A DNA stretch of 64,000 nucleotides, taken from contig CAYXTP010000002.1 of the NCBI GenBank assembly GCA_964467985.1, positions 186,001 to 250,000 on the forward strand, written 5' to 3'. Under the pieces are notes generated by a model. The model saw only the letters and a program-made list of their open reading frames with translations, made no database searches and was not told the origin of the DNA. The DNA is from GCA-2720975 sp964467985. GTDB lineage: Bacteria; Planctomycetota; UBA1135; GCA-002686595. Below are positions 25,801 to 33,406 of the stretch, one piece after another; position 1 is the stretch's first letter, and each line of letters starts with the position of its first letter. The position numbers were made by a program, and so were the translations under genes.

Positions 25801-26830
25801 GGGTGGGGCGCGGCAGCGCCTGGAGAAGGCGGGGCTCGACGCGGCCGCCTATCTCGTCCCCGAAGGCACCACGGCCAGTCGCGCCATGGGCCAGTTGGCC
25901 GACATCGCGCGCGGGGATGAGCAGCGCAGTGCGTTCCTGACTCCCATGGGGCACAGGGCCGCACACGATTTCGAATGGTCGGAAGCGCGTTACGGGGAGG
26001 ATCCGCGCCTGCTTGACGGTCTGCTCGCCAGGGCGACCCCGGTCCCGGTGCTGCGCCCGAGGGTCAAGAAGGAGGCCGCGCAGAAGGAACTCAAGGGCGT
26101 TCTGGCCGCCACGGTTGACCGTGCCCGACGTCTGCAAGTTCTGAAGGAAGAAGCCAAGCACCACGCTTTGGTTGTTCTGGCCCTTGCACGACGTGCGGTC
26201 GCAGAGCTTGGACGCCGGGTGGGCTTGGAAGGCGACGACGTGTGGTCTCTGGAGCCCGCCGACGTAGCTCGTCTTGTGCGGGAGAGCGATGGCGAGGCTA
26301 TCCTACCCGTCGACCTGCGGGTCAAGGTGGCTCGCGCCGAGCGCCTGCGCGAATCGCTCGAGGGCATCGACCTGCCCTCGCGTCTGACGCCGAGGGATGT
26401 TGAGTGCCTGGTGCGCGAGGGGCTCGTGTTCGAATTCCCGACGGGTCACCGTGTGGGCTTGAAGGGCTCACGAGTCGCAGGGTCCGGCGACGTGGTGGGT
26501 CGTGTGCGCGTGTGCTCGGACGTTTCCGAACTGGATGAGTTCCAGCCGGGAGAGGTGCTCGTCACGCGCTTTACCGACCCCTCGTGGAGCCAAGTGTTCA
26601 GCACAGCCGGGGGTCTAGTCACTGAGGTGGGTGGCTGGCTCAGTCACGCAGCAATCCTGGCCAGGGAGAAGAACCTGGCGGCAGTCGTCGGTGTCCCGGA
26701 CGCCATGCGGTCACTCAAGACCGGCATGTGGGTGCGTCTGGGTGGTGATGGCCGCGTGGAGACTCTTCCCAACCAAGGGGCTGCGGAGGGAGACGGCTAC
26801 TCCGTCACAAGCGCAGTCAGCGGAGGCTGA
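22829..26830 (+). CDS. Rhodanese-rhodanese-YidC-like-PEP synthase-like membrane fusion protein (1333 aa)
   Basis: One uninterrupted frame encodes an unusual series of domains. An N-terminal membrane region (about residues 12-75) comes first. Next is a rhodanese domain with active-site loop CFSGNRSS (Cys181), and then a second with CYDKRSS (Cys302). Then follows a five-helix YidC/Oxa1-like region (about 355-560) with the family-like W-G-x-x-L-x-A-L-I-A-R-A-L-T-L-P start. The rest resembles PEP synthase/PPDK/rifampicin phosphotransferase. Its ATP-binding part is about 585-810 (VAVRSSGLGEDGEHTSFAG, VQKMVPAQYSGVLFT, GVPQDVEWA), and a swivelling phosphohistidine domain lies near the C-terminus (GGWLSHAAILARE, His1273). 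A true PEP/pyruvate-binding barrel is not evident, so the phosphate acceptor is unknown. The first ATG before a hydrophobic segment was taken as the start. Confidence 0.85.
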   Translation: MPSPVLFLAIPSPDLVINLFASASQALGLAAVGASGLVMRKRQQPGTGSGGGVSSRVALGLGVLWALTAGSFFLYHLKVSDAHDARLRQALVRPSMESGQGVGDVNLRTLGLSAQGHHPAGLETEQFEAQLSAAQPRQIIDVREPEEIERGTIPGALAIPYPDLLAGKHDGELQSDAVLICFSGNRSSELVDELSDVHADLGFIVGGFEKWVAEGRAITGSGERENLRELPAFPGADRLLDTPDVEALVAEHEVVFVDVRYPADYEDGHLPGAINIPLRKLTREQGQAALAALGPVKVIVPCYDKRSSFYASILGLRVSRAGGEFLGRYTVPYEYMVAGAGERAYRAEWKRQQAGQTPYGWLVAGFAGWLQALGGWVGLGWGTVLLALIARALTLPLSWKGSRDHWVEWRSKQDWAAMGAGLAKDPVRRARALGKARKDAGLTPMRNLLGSLLQVVLFLALLSAVGQVSASVGAGEGFLWMDALDQPDPSRSLALACGILAAGLVLEGRWGRKSDLRGRAVLGLSATLVGALLVVLTWELRAAQDLYLVFSLGWVAAQGRVAKILAIGRARQAKALVRTLATCADEEDVGRKAERLGVLTSIGMPVPGGFAITTRGVEALGHASRRKQLESQVRAAFSRLGAEKVAVRSSGLGEDGEHTSFAGIFDTLLDVDKDGLFDAIEKVAASLGSELAQSNGSVDDRGGILVQKMVPAQYSGVLFTEHPQDAGASMLEWTCGVGESLVGGQIIPEAVTFGRLSGDWRKGEQPEDCGLEELVLLGQRIEEHFGVPQDVEWAIVGGKISILQARDVTVRAGAQGSGDAHFERDRQKLVSAVQGEGMDEVILAQDEISELVPNPTPFSARFVADMWLAGGTVDLACRSFGVRFAPSEEGPERVQFALGQVWSHTAVQHRQDGGISSWAGFQLSRALPALELEVQELEQCAKQYATMDRALDLTRFSSRELVDLYERRVQEFTQQSYVTAERVNVAAEWFLGGARQRLEKAGLDAAAYLVPEGTTASRAMGQLADIARGDEQRSAFLTPMGHRAAHDFEWSEARYGEDPRLLDGLLARATPVPVLRPRVKKEAAQKELKGVLAATVDRARRLQVLKEEAKHHALVVLALARRAVAELGRRVGLEGDDVWSLEPADVARLVRESDGEAILPVDLRVKVARAERLRESLEGIDLPSRLTPRDVECLVREGLVFEFPTGHRVGLKGSRVAGSGDVVGRVRVCSDVSELDEFQPGEVLVTRFTDPSWSQVFSTAGGLVTEVGGWLSHAAILAREKNLAAVVGVPDAMRSLKTGMWVRLGGDGRVETLPNQGAAEGDGYSVTSAVSGG

Positions 26831-26837
26831 CCCCAAG

Positions 26838-28637
26838 TCAAGAATCACCGGTCAGGGCGATGAGCCGCTCTCCGCTTCCCGCTTCGATGGGCTCCTCGGT
26901 CGTGCTGACGCGCAAGAACCCATCTTCGTCAACAGCCAGTAGGGGCAGTGCCTGCGGGCCGTGTTCCGCACGCCACGCTTCGAAGTCGAACTCATCCGAG
27001 AGCGGAGTGACCCGGACCTCCTCGCCCCGACTGGTCCTCTCGAGGAGTTCGGTGAGGGGCAGATCTTCATGGAAGAGCTCGCGCCCGCGTAGATCCCCCA
27101 CGCTGGCGGTGCGCTGGGCTTTGGAGGTCTGCAGTTGGTAGCAATGGCTGCGGCCGAACAGTTCGCGGAAGTGCAAGCAGGCGAGGGAATTGACCTCGTC
27201 ATTGGGAGTCATAGCGAACAGGTGCCCTATTCCGCCCAGAGGGAGGTATTCGAGGGCGTCTTCGTTCAGCACGTTCGCGCAGCGAGCCGACAGGCCTTCC
27301 AAGTTGGCCTCGACGACGGCCCCATGGTTGCTATCAACGAGCACAACGGGCAGGTCGGCAGAGTCCAGAGCCTTGGCCAGAGAGCGAGCGAAGGGATGGG
27401 CGCCCGCGATGAGTACGCCCTGGGGGCCATGTTCAGCTAGGTTGAGGTACTTGGCGAGAGGGCGAGCGCTCAAGCCGTAGGTCACGACGGTGACGACGAT
27501 GACCAGGAACGCCAGGGGGGCGAAGTGCTCGATACCTTCCAATCCCGGTAGGCCTGCCCGAGACAGTTCTTCTCCAAAGAGGGCGGAGACTGCCGCGGCT
27601 ACGATTCCCCGCGGTGCCAGTCCGGCGAGAAAAATCCTCTCGGCACGGGGCAGCGATGTGCCGACAGACGAGAGGAAGACAGATAGCGGTCGGACGACCA
27701 CGATCAGCACTAGCACGAATAGCCAGTCACCCGTCCGGAGCGCCAAGAGTCCCGCGGGTTCGATGCGCGCCGCTAGAACGATGAACAAGACAGAGATGAG
27801 CAGGGTGCGCACGTTTTCCTTGAACTCGATGATGTGCCGCACAGGCGTGCGCTTCTGATTGCGCAGGGCGATACCCATGAGCGTCACGGCCAGCAGGCCG
27901 GATTCTGGAGAGAGGGCATCGGATAGGGCGTAGATGCCTAGCACGAGCGCGAGCGCCACAGGACTCTGCAGGTGGTCGGGCACCCAGTGGCGGCGTAGGG
28001 GCCAACCCAGTAGTGCGGCGCCTCCCATGCCCGTCAACAGTCCTGTACCCAAGGTGAGGCCCAGACCCTTCAGCAGGGGCAGGAACTCTGGCGGGCCGCC
28101 AGCGCCGTTCACGAGGATCGTGTGGAAAACCAGTACCGCGAGGGTGGCTCCGATCACATCGGCCACAATGCCTTCCCAGGTGGCAATCGGGCCGACGACT
28201 CCGTGGGGGCGAACCTGCCGCAGTAGAGGGCCCACGACTGTCGGCCCGGTCACGGTCAGGATGGCACCCAGCAAGATAGCCAAGGGCCATGGGAGCCCGG
28301 CCAGGTGGTGGGCTGCCAGAGCGCCCAGGGCCCAAGTACTGGCAACCCCAACCGTGCACAGGCGCAAGACCGCTGGCCCAATCGATCGCAAAACGGCTAG
28401 GTCGAGCGTGAGGCCGCCCTCAAACAGGATCACGGCAACCGACAGCGACACGACCGGGAAGAGGAGCTCGCCGAGCATGGCGTCCGGATCGACCCACCCG
28501 AGAATGGGGCCGACCAGCAGGCCCGTCAGCAGCAACAGGAGGATGGAGGGCAGGCTCAGGCGCCATGCGATCCACTGGGCGCCGACGCCCAGAACCGCAA
28601 TCAAGGCCAGGCTCGGGAGCAGGGTATCGATAGGCAT
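26838..28637 (-). CDS. CPA-family cation:proton antiporter with cytosolic RCK/TrkA-N-like domain
   Basis: The protein has 599 residues. Twelve or so hydrophobic segments fill the first 400 residues, including the family text LILFEGGLTLDL-type (AVILFEGGLTLD), the ion-site stretch TVTGPTVVGPLLR and EGIVADVIGATLA, and LAPRGIVAAAVSALF. This matches NhaP/CPA1 antiporters that exchange Na+ or K+ for H+. From about residue 410 a Rossmann-like segment follows (GVLIAGAHPFARSLAKAL, VVLVDSN, NVLNEDALE). This is an RCK/TrkA-N-like regulatory domain that normally binds nucleotide or NAD(H). It is convergent with the fusion gene, with 7 bases between the two genes, so cotranscription with it is excluded. 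Confidence 0.9.
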   Translation of the reverse strand: MPIDTLLPSLALIAVLGVGAQWIAWRLSLPSILLLLLTGLLVGPILGWVDPDAMLGELLFPVVSLSVAVILFEGGLTLDLAVLRSIGPAVLRLCTVGVASTWALGALAAHHLAGLPWPLAILLGAILTVTGPTVVGPLLRQVRPHGVVGPIATWEGIVADVIGATLAVLVFHTILVNGAGGPPEFLPLLKGLGLTLGTGLLTGMGGAALLGWPLRRHWVPDHLQSPVALALVLGIYALSDALSPESGLLAVTLMGIALRNQKRTPVRHIIEFKENVRTLLISVLFIVLAARIEPAGLLALRTGDWLFVLVLIVVVRPLSVFLSSVGTSLPRAERIFLAGLAPRGIVAAAVSALFGEELSRAGLPGLEGIEHFAPLAFLVIVVTVVTYGLSARPLAKYLNLAEHGPQGVLIAGAHPFARSLAKALDSADLPVVLVDSNHGAVVEANLEGLSARCANVLNEDALEYLPLGGIGHLFAMTPNDEVNSLACLHFRELFGRSHCYQLQTSKAQRTASVGDLRGRELFHEDLPLTELLERTSRGEEVRVTPLSDEFDFEAWRAEHGPQALPLLAVDEDGFLRVSTTEEPIEAGSGERLIALTGDS

Positions 28638-28774
28638 GGAACTCGAGAAGTCGCACGCACGGTAGCTCGGTGAGCTTTGGGTACAAGCACGGAATTCCCG
28701 GAGCAGGTGTCGTGTCGGGAGTGCAACATGGCGGTCAGTCAGTCTCGGTCCACGCCATCCACCTATTTGGTTCC

Positions 28775-29401
28775 ATGAAACCCGCCCTACACACGCTCAT
28801 CGCCTGCTCTCTCTTAGCCCTTTTCTGGACCCCCACATCGGCTTCATTGGCTCTTCAGCCCGTCGAGGCTCCTGCGCAGGGGCTGGAATTTGAGGTCGAC
28901 CCGCTGCACTCGGGTGTTCTCTTTCGCATTGAACACATGCAAGTTTCTGCATTCCACGGACGCTTCACCAAGATTTCGGGACGCTACTTCTTGGACCAAG
29001 AAGATCCTGCAAAATGCGAAGTGGAGATCAGCATCGACGCCGCGAGTGCCGACTCGGCTAGTGAAGGGCGCGACAAACACATCACTGGCCCGGACTTCAT
29101 GAACGCCAAGCAGTTCCCGACGGCCGAATTCCGTTCCACTTCGATCGTGCCCGCAGAAGATTCCGACCCGGAGCGCCCGGTCTACCTGGTCACCGGCATG
29201 CTGAACCTGCGAGGGGAAGAGGGGGAGGTCACGTTCCCCATGACCCTTATCGGGGAGAAGGTGACGCGCATGGGGCATCGTTCTGGCTTTGAGGGCCGGC
29301 TCACGATTGACCGCAGGGAGTTTGGGATGGAGAGTTTTCCCACAGAAGCATTGGGTGCGGAGATTGAGCTGACGTTTTTCATCGAGGGGCTGCACGAGTA
29401 G
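28775..29401 (+). CDS. YceI-family periplasmic protein
   Basis: The protein has 208 residues from ATG 28775, chosen because a signal peptide starts there (MKPALHTLIACSLLALF, cleavage after an Ala-Leu-rich region). An in-frame ATG at 28670 adds 35 residues without signal character. The mature protein shows the YceI lipocalin-like pattern: FEVDPLHSGVLFRIEHMQVSAFHGRF at the start, IDAASADSASEGRDKHITGPDFMNAKQFPTAEFRST, and the end GFEGRLTIDRREFGME. YceI proteins bind isoprenoid-like or amphiphilic ligands in the periplasm. The next membrane-protein gene starts 3 bases after this stop, so the two are likely cotranscribed. Confidence 0.9.
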   Translation: MKPALHTLIACSLLALFWTPTSASLALQPVEAPAQGLEFEVDPLHSGVLFRIEHMQVSAFHGRFTKISGRYFLDQEDPAKCEVEISIDAASADSASEGRDKHITGPDFMNAKQFPTAEFRSTSIVPAEDSDPERPVYLVTGMLNLRGEEGEVTFPMTLIGEKVTRMGHRSGFEGRLTIDRREFGMESFPTEALGAEIELTFFIEGLHE

Positions 29402-29404
29402 CCC

Positions 29405-30295
29405 GTGGGCATCCTGGAACCCCTCGTATGGGGGCTTGTGGCTGCGACTCTGATCCTAAGCCTCTCCGCGCGTCGAGGTGCGGGCGCCCAGGGTGGCGGG
29501 GGGGCGCACGTCTCCGCCCGTTTTCTCATCCCCCTGGTTCTCCTGGCCGCACATTGGGGGCTCAAGCATCGTTTGCCGCACGTGCCCGCGCGCGAGGCCC
29601 TGGACTGGACGATTTGGGCCGCCTTGGGTGCTGCGTTCTTGCCCAACCTCTGGGGGCTCAACCGTCGACTGCGATTAGCTTCACTGACTGGCATCGTCCT
29701 ACTGGTCTGCACAGTCATTCTGAGACCGCGCATGCAGTACCTGCCCATGGGAGAGGCCAGCCTGTTGCTCGTGGGGTCGAGTGTGTTCTGGCTCGCAGCA
29801 TCCTTCTGCGTGAAGCCCGGCTCGCGGTTTTTGCTGGAGAGGCTCTTGATCGTCACCACTGGGGCGGCGGTCTGCCTGTCTCATTCTTTTGCCGGAGCGT
29901 CCTTGATCGCCGGGGCCCTCTGCTTTGCTCTGGGCGGGGCGTGGCTGTTGAGCCGACCGGGTTGGGGCCGGGTTCCCGATCCGTGGATTCTCGTCCCCTG
30001 GCTGCTGGCTGTCGGAGGCCTGGTCGTTGCGGGTTTGGCGTTTGGCGAGTTGGCTCCGCTCCCGGCAGCCTGTCTCGCTCTTTCCGTCTGTGTGTCGGCC
30101 CTTGGCCGCCGCTTGGGTGGGGGCCGGACAAGGAGGCCCGGGCGCGACCTCCTGCTAGTGGCCGTGCTCGTCGCAGCCGCGAATTGGCTGGCGTGGCCCG
30201 CTCCGAGCGCGGGCCACGGACAGGGGGATTATGGTTACTCCGTAGCTCCGGACGGACCGCCGCCACCGGTTTCTGTGCTTGAAGAACCCTCTTGA
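29405..30295 (+). CDS. Multi-pass membrane protein of unknown function
   Basis: The frame has 296 residues starting with GTG at 29405, just after the YceI stop. About eight hydrophobic helices separated by short Arg-rich loops fill residues 5-280, then a Pro-rich tail (DGPPPPVSVLEEPS). No family motif was recognised. The last 61 bases overlap the 3' end of the convergent SPFH gene, an uncommon amount of convergent coding overlap. The hydrophobic pattern and coupling to yceI support it being real. Confidence 0.6.
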   Translation: MGILEPLVWGLVAATLILSLSARRGAGAQGGGGAHVSARFLIPLVLLAAHWGLKHRLPHVPAREALDWTIWAALGAAFLPNLWGLNRRLRLASLTGIVLLVCTVILRPRMQYLPMGEASLLLVGSSVFWLAASFCVKPGSRFLLERLLIVTTGAAVCLSHSFAGASLIAGALCFALGGAWLLSRPGWGRVPDPWILVPWLLAVGGLVVAGLAFGELAPLPAACLALSVCVSALGRRLGGGRTRRPGRDLLLVAVLVAAANWLAWPAPSAGHGQGDYGYSVAPDGPPPPVSVLEEPS

Positions 30296-31392
30296 GCCTC
30301 GCCGCATGAGCCGCAGAAGCGAGCATCGGGGGCAACGGCTTCACCACAGGCGGTGCAGAATGAACCCGCGGCCACTTCGCGCTTGAGAGCTTCCCCACAC
30401 GAGCTGCAGAATTTGCCGGGCGCCACCACAGCGGCGCAGCTGGGGCAGGCCATCCCAGGCGTGGCGGGTGCCAGGCTCTCTCCCCCACGCGGATCGCGAA
30501 CGAGCATCTGCGCCATGCCCAAACCGACACCCAAGCCGGCTCCCCCCAGCAAGCCTGCGGCCCCGCCTTCACCACCTGCGCCGCCACCCTGGGCCATGCC
30601 CTCACCCGCGCCCATCATGGCCTTGCCCGCAGCAAACCGCTGGTATCCGTCGACGCCACCAACGGTCTTGAGGTAGGCCGCGTCGCGGTACAGCTCCTTG
30701 AGATTGTCCGCATCTTCTTCATCGATGCCGATCACGAAGTTGCCCATGCGGGCAATCTGCACGCCATAGTCCTGGACGTGAGACGTGAGTTTCTCCAACA
30801 CAGAGGTCTCGAGTTCCTCGGTGTAGGCACCCGAGGTGACATCCAGTAGGGGCCATTTTTGCTTGACGATCAGCTCGGCGATCGTGTCACGAAGCACCTT
30901 GAGGACCTGCTCCTTCAGCCAGGCCTTGACCAGCGCCGACTCAGCGCGGCCCATGCCGACGAGTCCGAGAATGAGCTTCACGGGGTCGGTGACCCGGAAA
31001 GAGAACTCGCCGTGCACCATGGTCTCTACCGGAACGCCGCTCTTGGGGTCCTCGACGTGACCAATGCGCCCGCCGAACTTGATACCGGGATGCTCGCGTA
31101 CATTGACGAAGAACACCTCGGCTACAAAGACGTTGCCGCCTGTGAAACTGTCCACAAGGTTCGAGAGGAAGGGCAGGTTGCTCGAGTCCAGCGTGTGCCG
31201 ACCTGCGTCGAGAGTGGATACGACCTTGCCATCACGGAAGAAGATGGCCTTCTCGTCGGCATCCACCGTGAGTTGACTCTTCATGGGGATCGTCGGATCG
31301 GGGTGCTTCCACACGACCTGGGCCTTCGTCCCGTCCGGACGGGCGACCATCATTTCCTGGGTTCCGCGCTGGAACCAATCCAACATGCTCAT
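30235..31392 (-). CDS. SPFH (prohibitin-like) domain protein with C-terminal double zinc ribbon
   Basis: The protein has 385 residues from ATG 31392. A more upstream in-frame start at 31443 adds 17 unlikely residues. The N-terminus MSMLDWFQRGTQEMMVARPDG leads into an SPFH domain of the YdjI/virion-core type (QLTVDADEKAIFFRDGKV; EVFFVNVREHPGIKFG). A Gly/Ala-rich linker follows, then two zinc ribbons: CPSCAAVVAPGKFCSSCG and FCTACGEAVAPDARFCGSCG. Proteins of this design are thought to scaffold membrane-stress responses (compare Bacillus YdjI-PspA). No pspA is seen nearby. The 3' end overlaps the convergent membrane-protein gene by 61 bases. Confidence 0.85.
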   Translation of the reverse strand: MSMLDWFQRGTQEMMVARPDGTKAQVVWKHPDPTIPMKSQLTVDADEKAIFFRDGKVVSTLDAGRHTLDSSNLPFLSNLVDSFTGGNVFVAEVFFVNVREHPGIKFGGRIGHVEDPKSGVPVETMVHGEFSFRVTDPVKLILGLVGMGRAESALVKAWLKEQVLKVLRDTIAELIVKQKWPLLDVTSGAYTEELETSVLEKLTSHVQDYGVQIARMGNFVIGIDEEDADNLKELYRDAAYLKTVGGVDGYQRFAAGKAMMGAGEGMAQGGGAGGEGGAAGLLGGAGLGVGLGMAQMLVRDPRGGESLAPATPGMACPSCAAVVAPGKFCSSCGEALKREVAAGSFCTACGEAVAPDARFCGSCGEAQEGSSSTETGGGGPSGATE

Positions 31393-31619
31393 GGGGTGCC
31401 TCGTGGTGCAAGTAGGGGGTGTCGAGGGGAGTGTACTCAGCAAGGTCGATTTCAGTCATTGGGAGTTCCAGATCCCGGTCTGCATCCTTGCACACTCGCG
31501 AGTCTCGGGCCCTCGGGAACAGACTGGCGCGCGGGGGAAATGGGGTTTTTGAGGCCCAGAGCGGGACAGGAGGGCCTACTTGAGGACTCCCTGCCTAGGC
31601 AGAACCTGGACGATGGCCG

Positions 31620-32144
31620 ATGATGGCAGTGCACATGTCCAATCTCAGTCCATTTCGGCGTGCAAATATCGTGCACACGCTTGGAATGGCGCGCCAAGTT
31701 CCTAGGCCGCAAGGGAGCCCGGCACGTCGATCAGGCAATCTCGGCCTCTTGGCCCGCATAGAGCGTGAACTCCTCAAGTTGCGGGCTCAGTTGGCCCGCG
31801 CTACGGAGGGGGAGCAGGGCGCGGCTCGGCTTGCGGCAGCCCGCGGCATGGATGCGCAAAAGGAGAGCCACGGGATTCGCTCCTTGCGGCGGCGTATCGA
31901 GGCACTTGAGAGTTTGGTTCCGGGCGCTGCGCCTTCCACGGAGCATGTTTTGCACGAATTCGATGCTGGGCACTTGGGGTTGAATCGGGGCACCCAGCGG
32001 CGGCCCAAGCACCTGGCCATTCAGTTGCCCGAAGACCCCGTCGACGAGAAGGTCGCGATGATGCGCTCAACGCTGCTGGCTGAGATGCTTTCGGTCAACT
32101 TGGAGCTGAGGAGAGCCCTGGGGGAACGCCGACCCGGGGCGTGA
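31620..32144 (+). CDS. Putative coiled-coil protein upstream of the MamK-like gene
   Basis: The frame has 174 residues. Residues 42-100 are strongly heptad-like (ARIERELLKLRAQLARA; GIRSLRRRIEALESL). The C-terminus is another charged helix (DEKVAMMRSTLLAEMLSVNLELRRALGERR). The N-terminal 40 residues are basic and proline-rich. No family was recognised. Alternative starts are ATG 31635 and ATG 31686. The gene is on the same strand as the actin homologue, 182 bases upstream, so it could be cotranscribed and encode an actin partner, which is inference. GC-rich DNA produces many false frames, so moderate confidence is appropriate. Confidence 0.5.
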   Translation: MMAVHMSNLSPFRRANIVHTLGMARQVPRPQGSPARRSGNLGLLARIERELLKLRAQLARATEGEQGAARLAAARGMDAQKESHGIRSLRRRIEALESLVPGAAPSTEHVLHEFDAGHLGLNRGTQRRPKHLAIQLPEDPVDEKVAMMRSTLLAEMLSVNLELRRALGERRPGA

Positions 32145-32326
32145 GAGGGCCACAGAACCGGGCGTCGTCGCGGCCGCCTGTTGTACGGATTTTCCAAAGA
32201 GACGCATTGAGCATGGGCAGGTCTGCGGGGGGTGATACGATCTGCCGCCCAAATCCGGGCTCCGCGATCGCTGGGGCAACTGGATCGTCGCACTCAAGAC
32301 CGCCCCCTCCTCACTAGCTTCCAGAC

Positions 32327-33391
32327 ATGGCCGACAGCCAAGCGAACAAAGGCTCCGATTCCAAAGACCAAGGCGTCCTGTACATGGGCATTGACTTGGG
32401 GACCTCGCGTACTTCGGTGAGCTCATCGAATGGTGTGCGCGAAACCGTTGAGTCCTTTGTGGGCTATCCCAAGGACCCCGTAGCTCGCAAACTGCTCAAG
32501 AAGGATGTCCTGTTTGGTCAGGAAGCCCGCGACAAGCGCCTGTCGCTGAATCTGCACAGGCCTCTGGAGCACGGAGTTCTGAAATTCAATCAGGACGGTG
32601 CCGAGGACGGCGAGAGCCTGCGCGCTGCTCAAGATCTGGTGCAGGAAATCGTGCGCCAGGCACGCCCGCGGAGCGACGAATTGGTCTATGCGGTGATCGG
32701 CGTACCCGCCCAGGCGTCAATCCACAACAAGGACGCGATTCTGCAGGCTGCGCGCAAGGCCGTGGACTCGGTCATGCTGTGCTCGGAGCCGTTTTCGGTT
32801 GCCTACGGACTGGACATGTTGGAGGACGTGCTGGTAATCGACATTGGTGCCGGCACGGTGGACCTGTGCCGCATGCACGGCACCATGCCCGAAGAATCGG
32901 ATCAGATCACCCTCACCACCGCTGGGGACTTCGTGGACAAGAAACTGGGTGAAGCGATCTCAGCGACCTACCCGGAGGCACAGTTCAGCGTGCAGATGGT
33001 GAAGAGCATCAAGGAACGCTATTCCACCGTAGAGGCCACCGCCGAAGGACTGTTGGTCGACCTGCCCGTTCAAGGCAAGCCCCAGGGTTTTGACCTGACC
33101 GAAGCCATCCGCAGTTCCTGCAATGAGATTGTGCAGCCCATTGTGGAAGGTCTGGGGCAGTTGATCGCTACCTTCGACCCCGAGTTTCAGGATCGCCTCA
33201 AGCAGCGGGTTCTGCTGGCTGGCGGAGGCAGTCAAATCCGCGGCCTCGACACCGCGATTGAAGAGGAGATGGTGAGGACTCTTGGAGGGGGGCAAGTGAT
33301 CCGCACGGAAGAGCCCGTCTACGGCGGTGCCAATGGAGCCCTCAAAATTGCCCACGATATGCCGGCTGACTACTGGGACGAGCTGAAGTAG
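32327..33391 (+). CDS. MamK-like bacterial actin (filament-forming ATPase)
   Basis: The 354-residue protein has the actin-fold ATPase motifs in order: phosphate-1 GIDLGTSRTSV (residues 25-35), connect-1 AVIGVPAQAS, phosphate-2 VIDIGAGTVDLC and adenosine LAGGGSQIRG. From memory of the Magnetospirillum MamK sequence, several stretches fit MamK rather than MreB, ParM or FtsA: SFVGYPKDPVARKLL, PLEHGVL, SEPFSVAYGLD, DQITLTTAGDFVDKKL and the C-terminal GALKIAHDMPADYW. MamK forms cytoplasmic filaments that align organelles. No other mam genes are present here, so the cargo is unknown. The length is usual for MamK. Confidence 0.88.
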   Translation: MADSQANKGSDSKDQGVLYMGIDLGTSRTSVSSSNGVRETVESFVGYPKDPVARKLLKKDVLFGQEARDKRLSLNLHRPLEHGVLKFNQDGAEDGESLRAAQDLVQEIVRQARPRSDELVYAVIGVPAQASIHNKDAILQAARKAVDSVMLCSEPFSVAYGLDMLEDVLVIDIGAGTVDLCRMHGTMPEESDQITLTTAGDFVDKKLGEAISATYPEAQFSVQMVKSIKERYSTVEATAEGLLVDLPVQGKPQGFDLTEAIRSSCNEIVQPIVEGLGQLIATFDPEFQDRLKQRVLLAGGGSQIRGLDTAIEEEMVRTLGGGQVIRTEEPVYGGANGALKIAHDMPADYWDELK

Positions 33392-33406
33392 CCCAGACGC
33401 CTGGAT

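Noticed and set aside
31620..33391. Magnetosome gene cluster
   Set aside because: Only a MamK-like gene is present. No MamA, B, E, M, O or Q homologue lies within the window.
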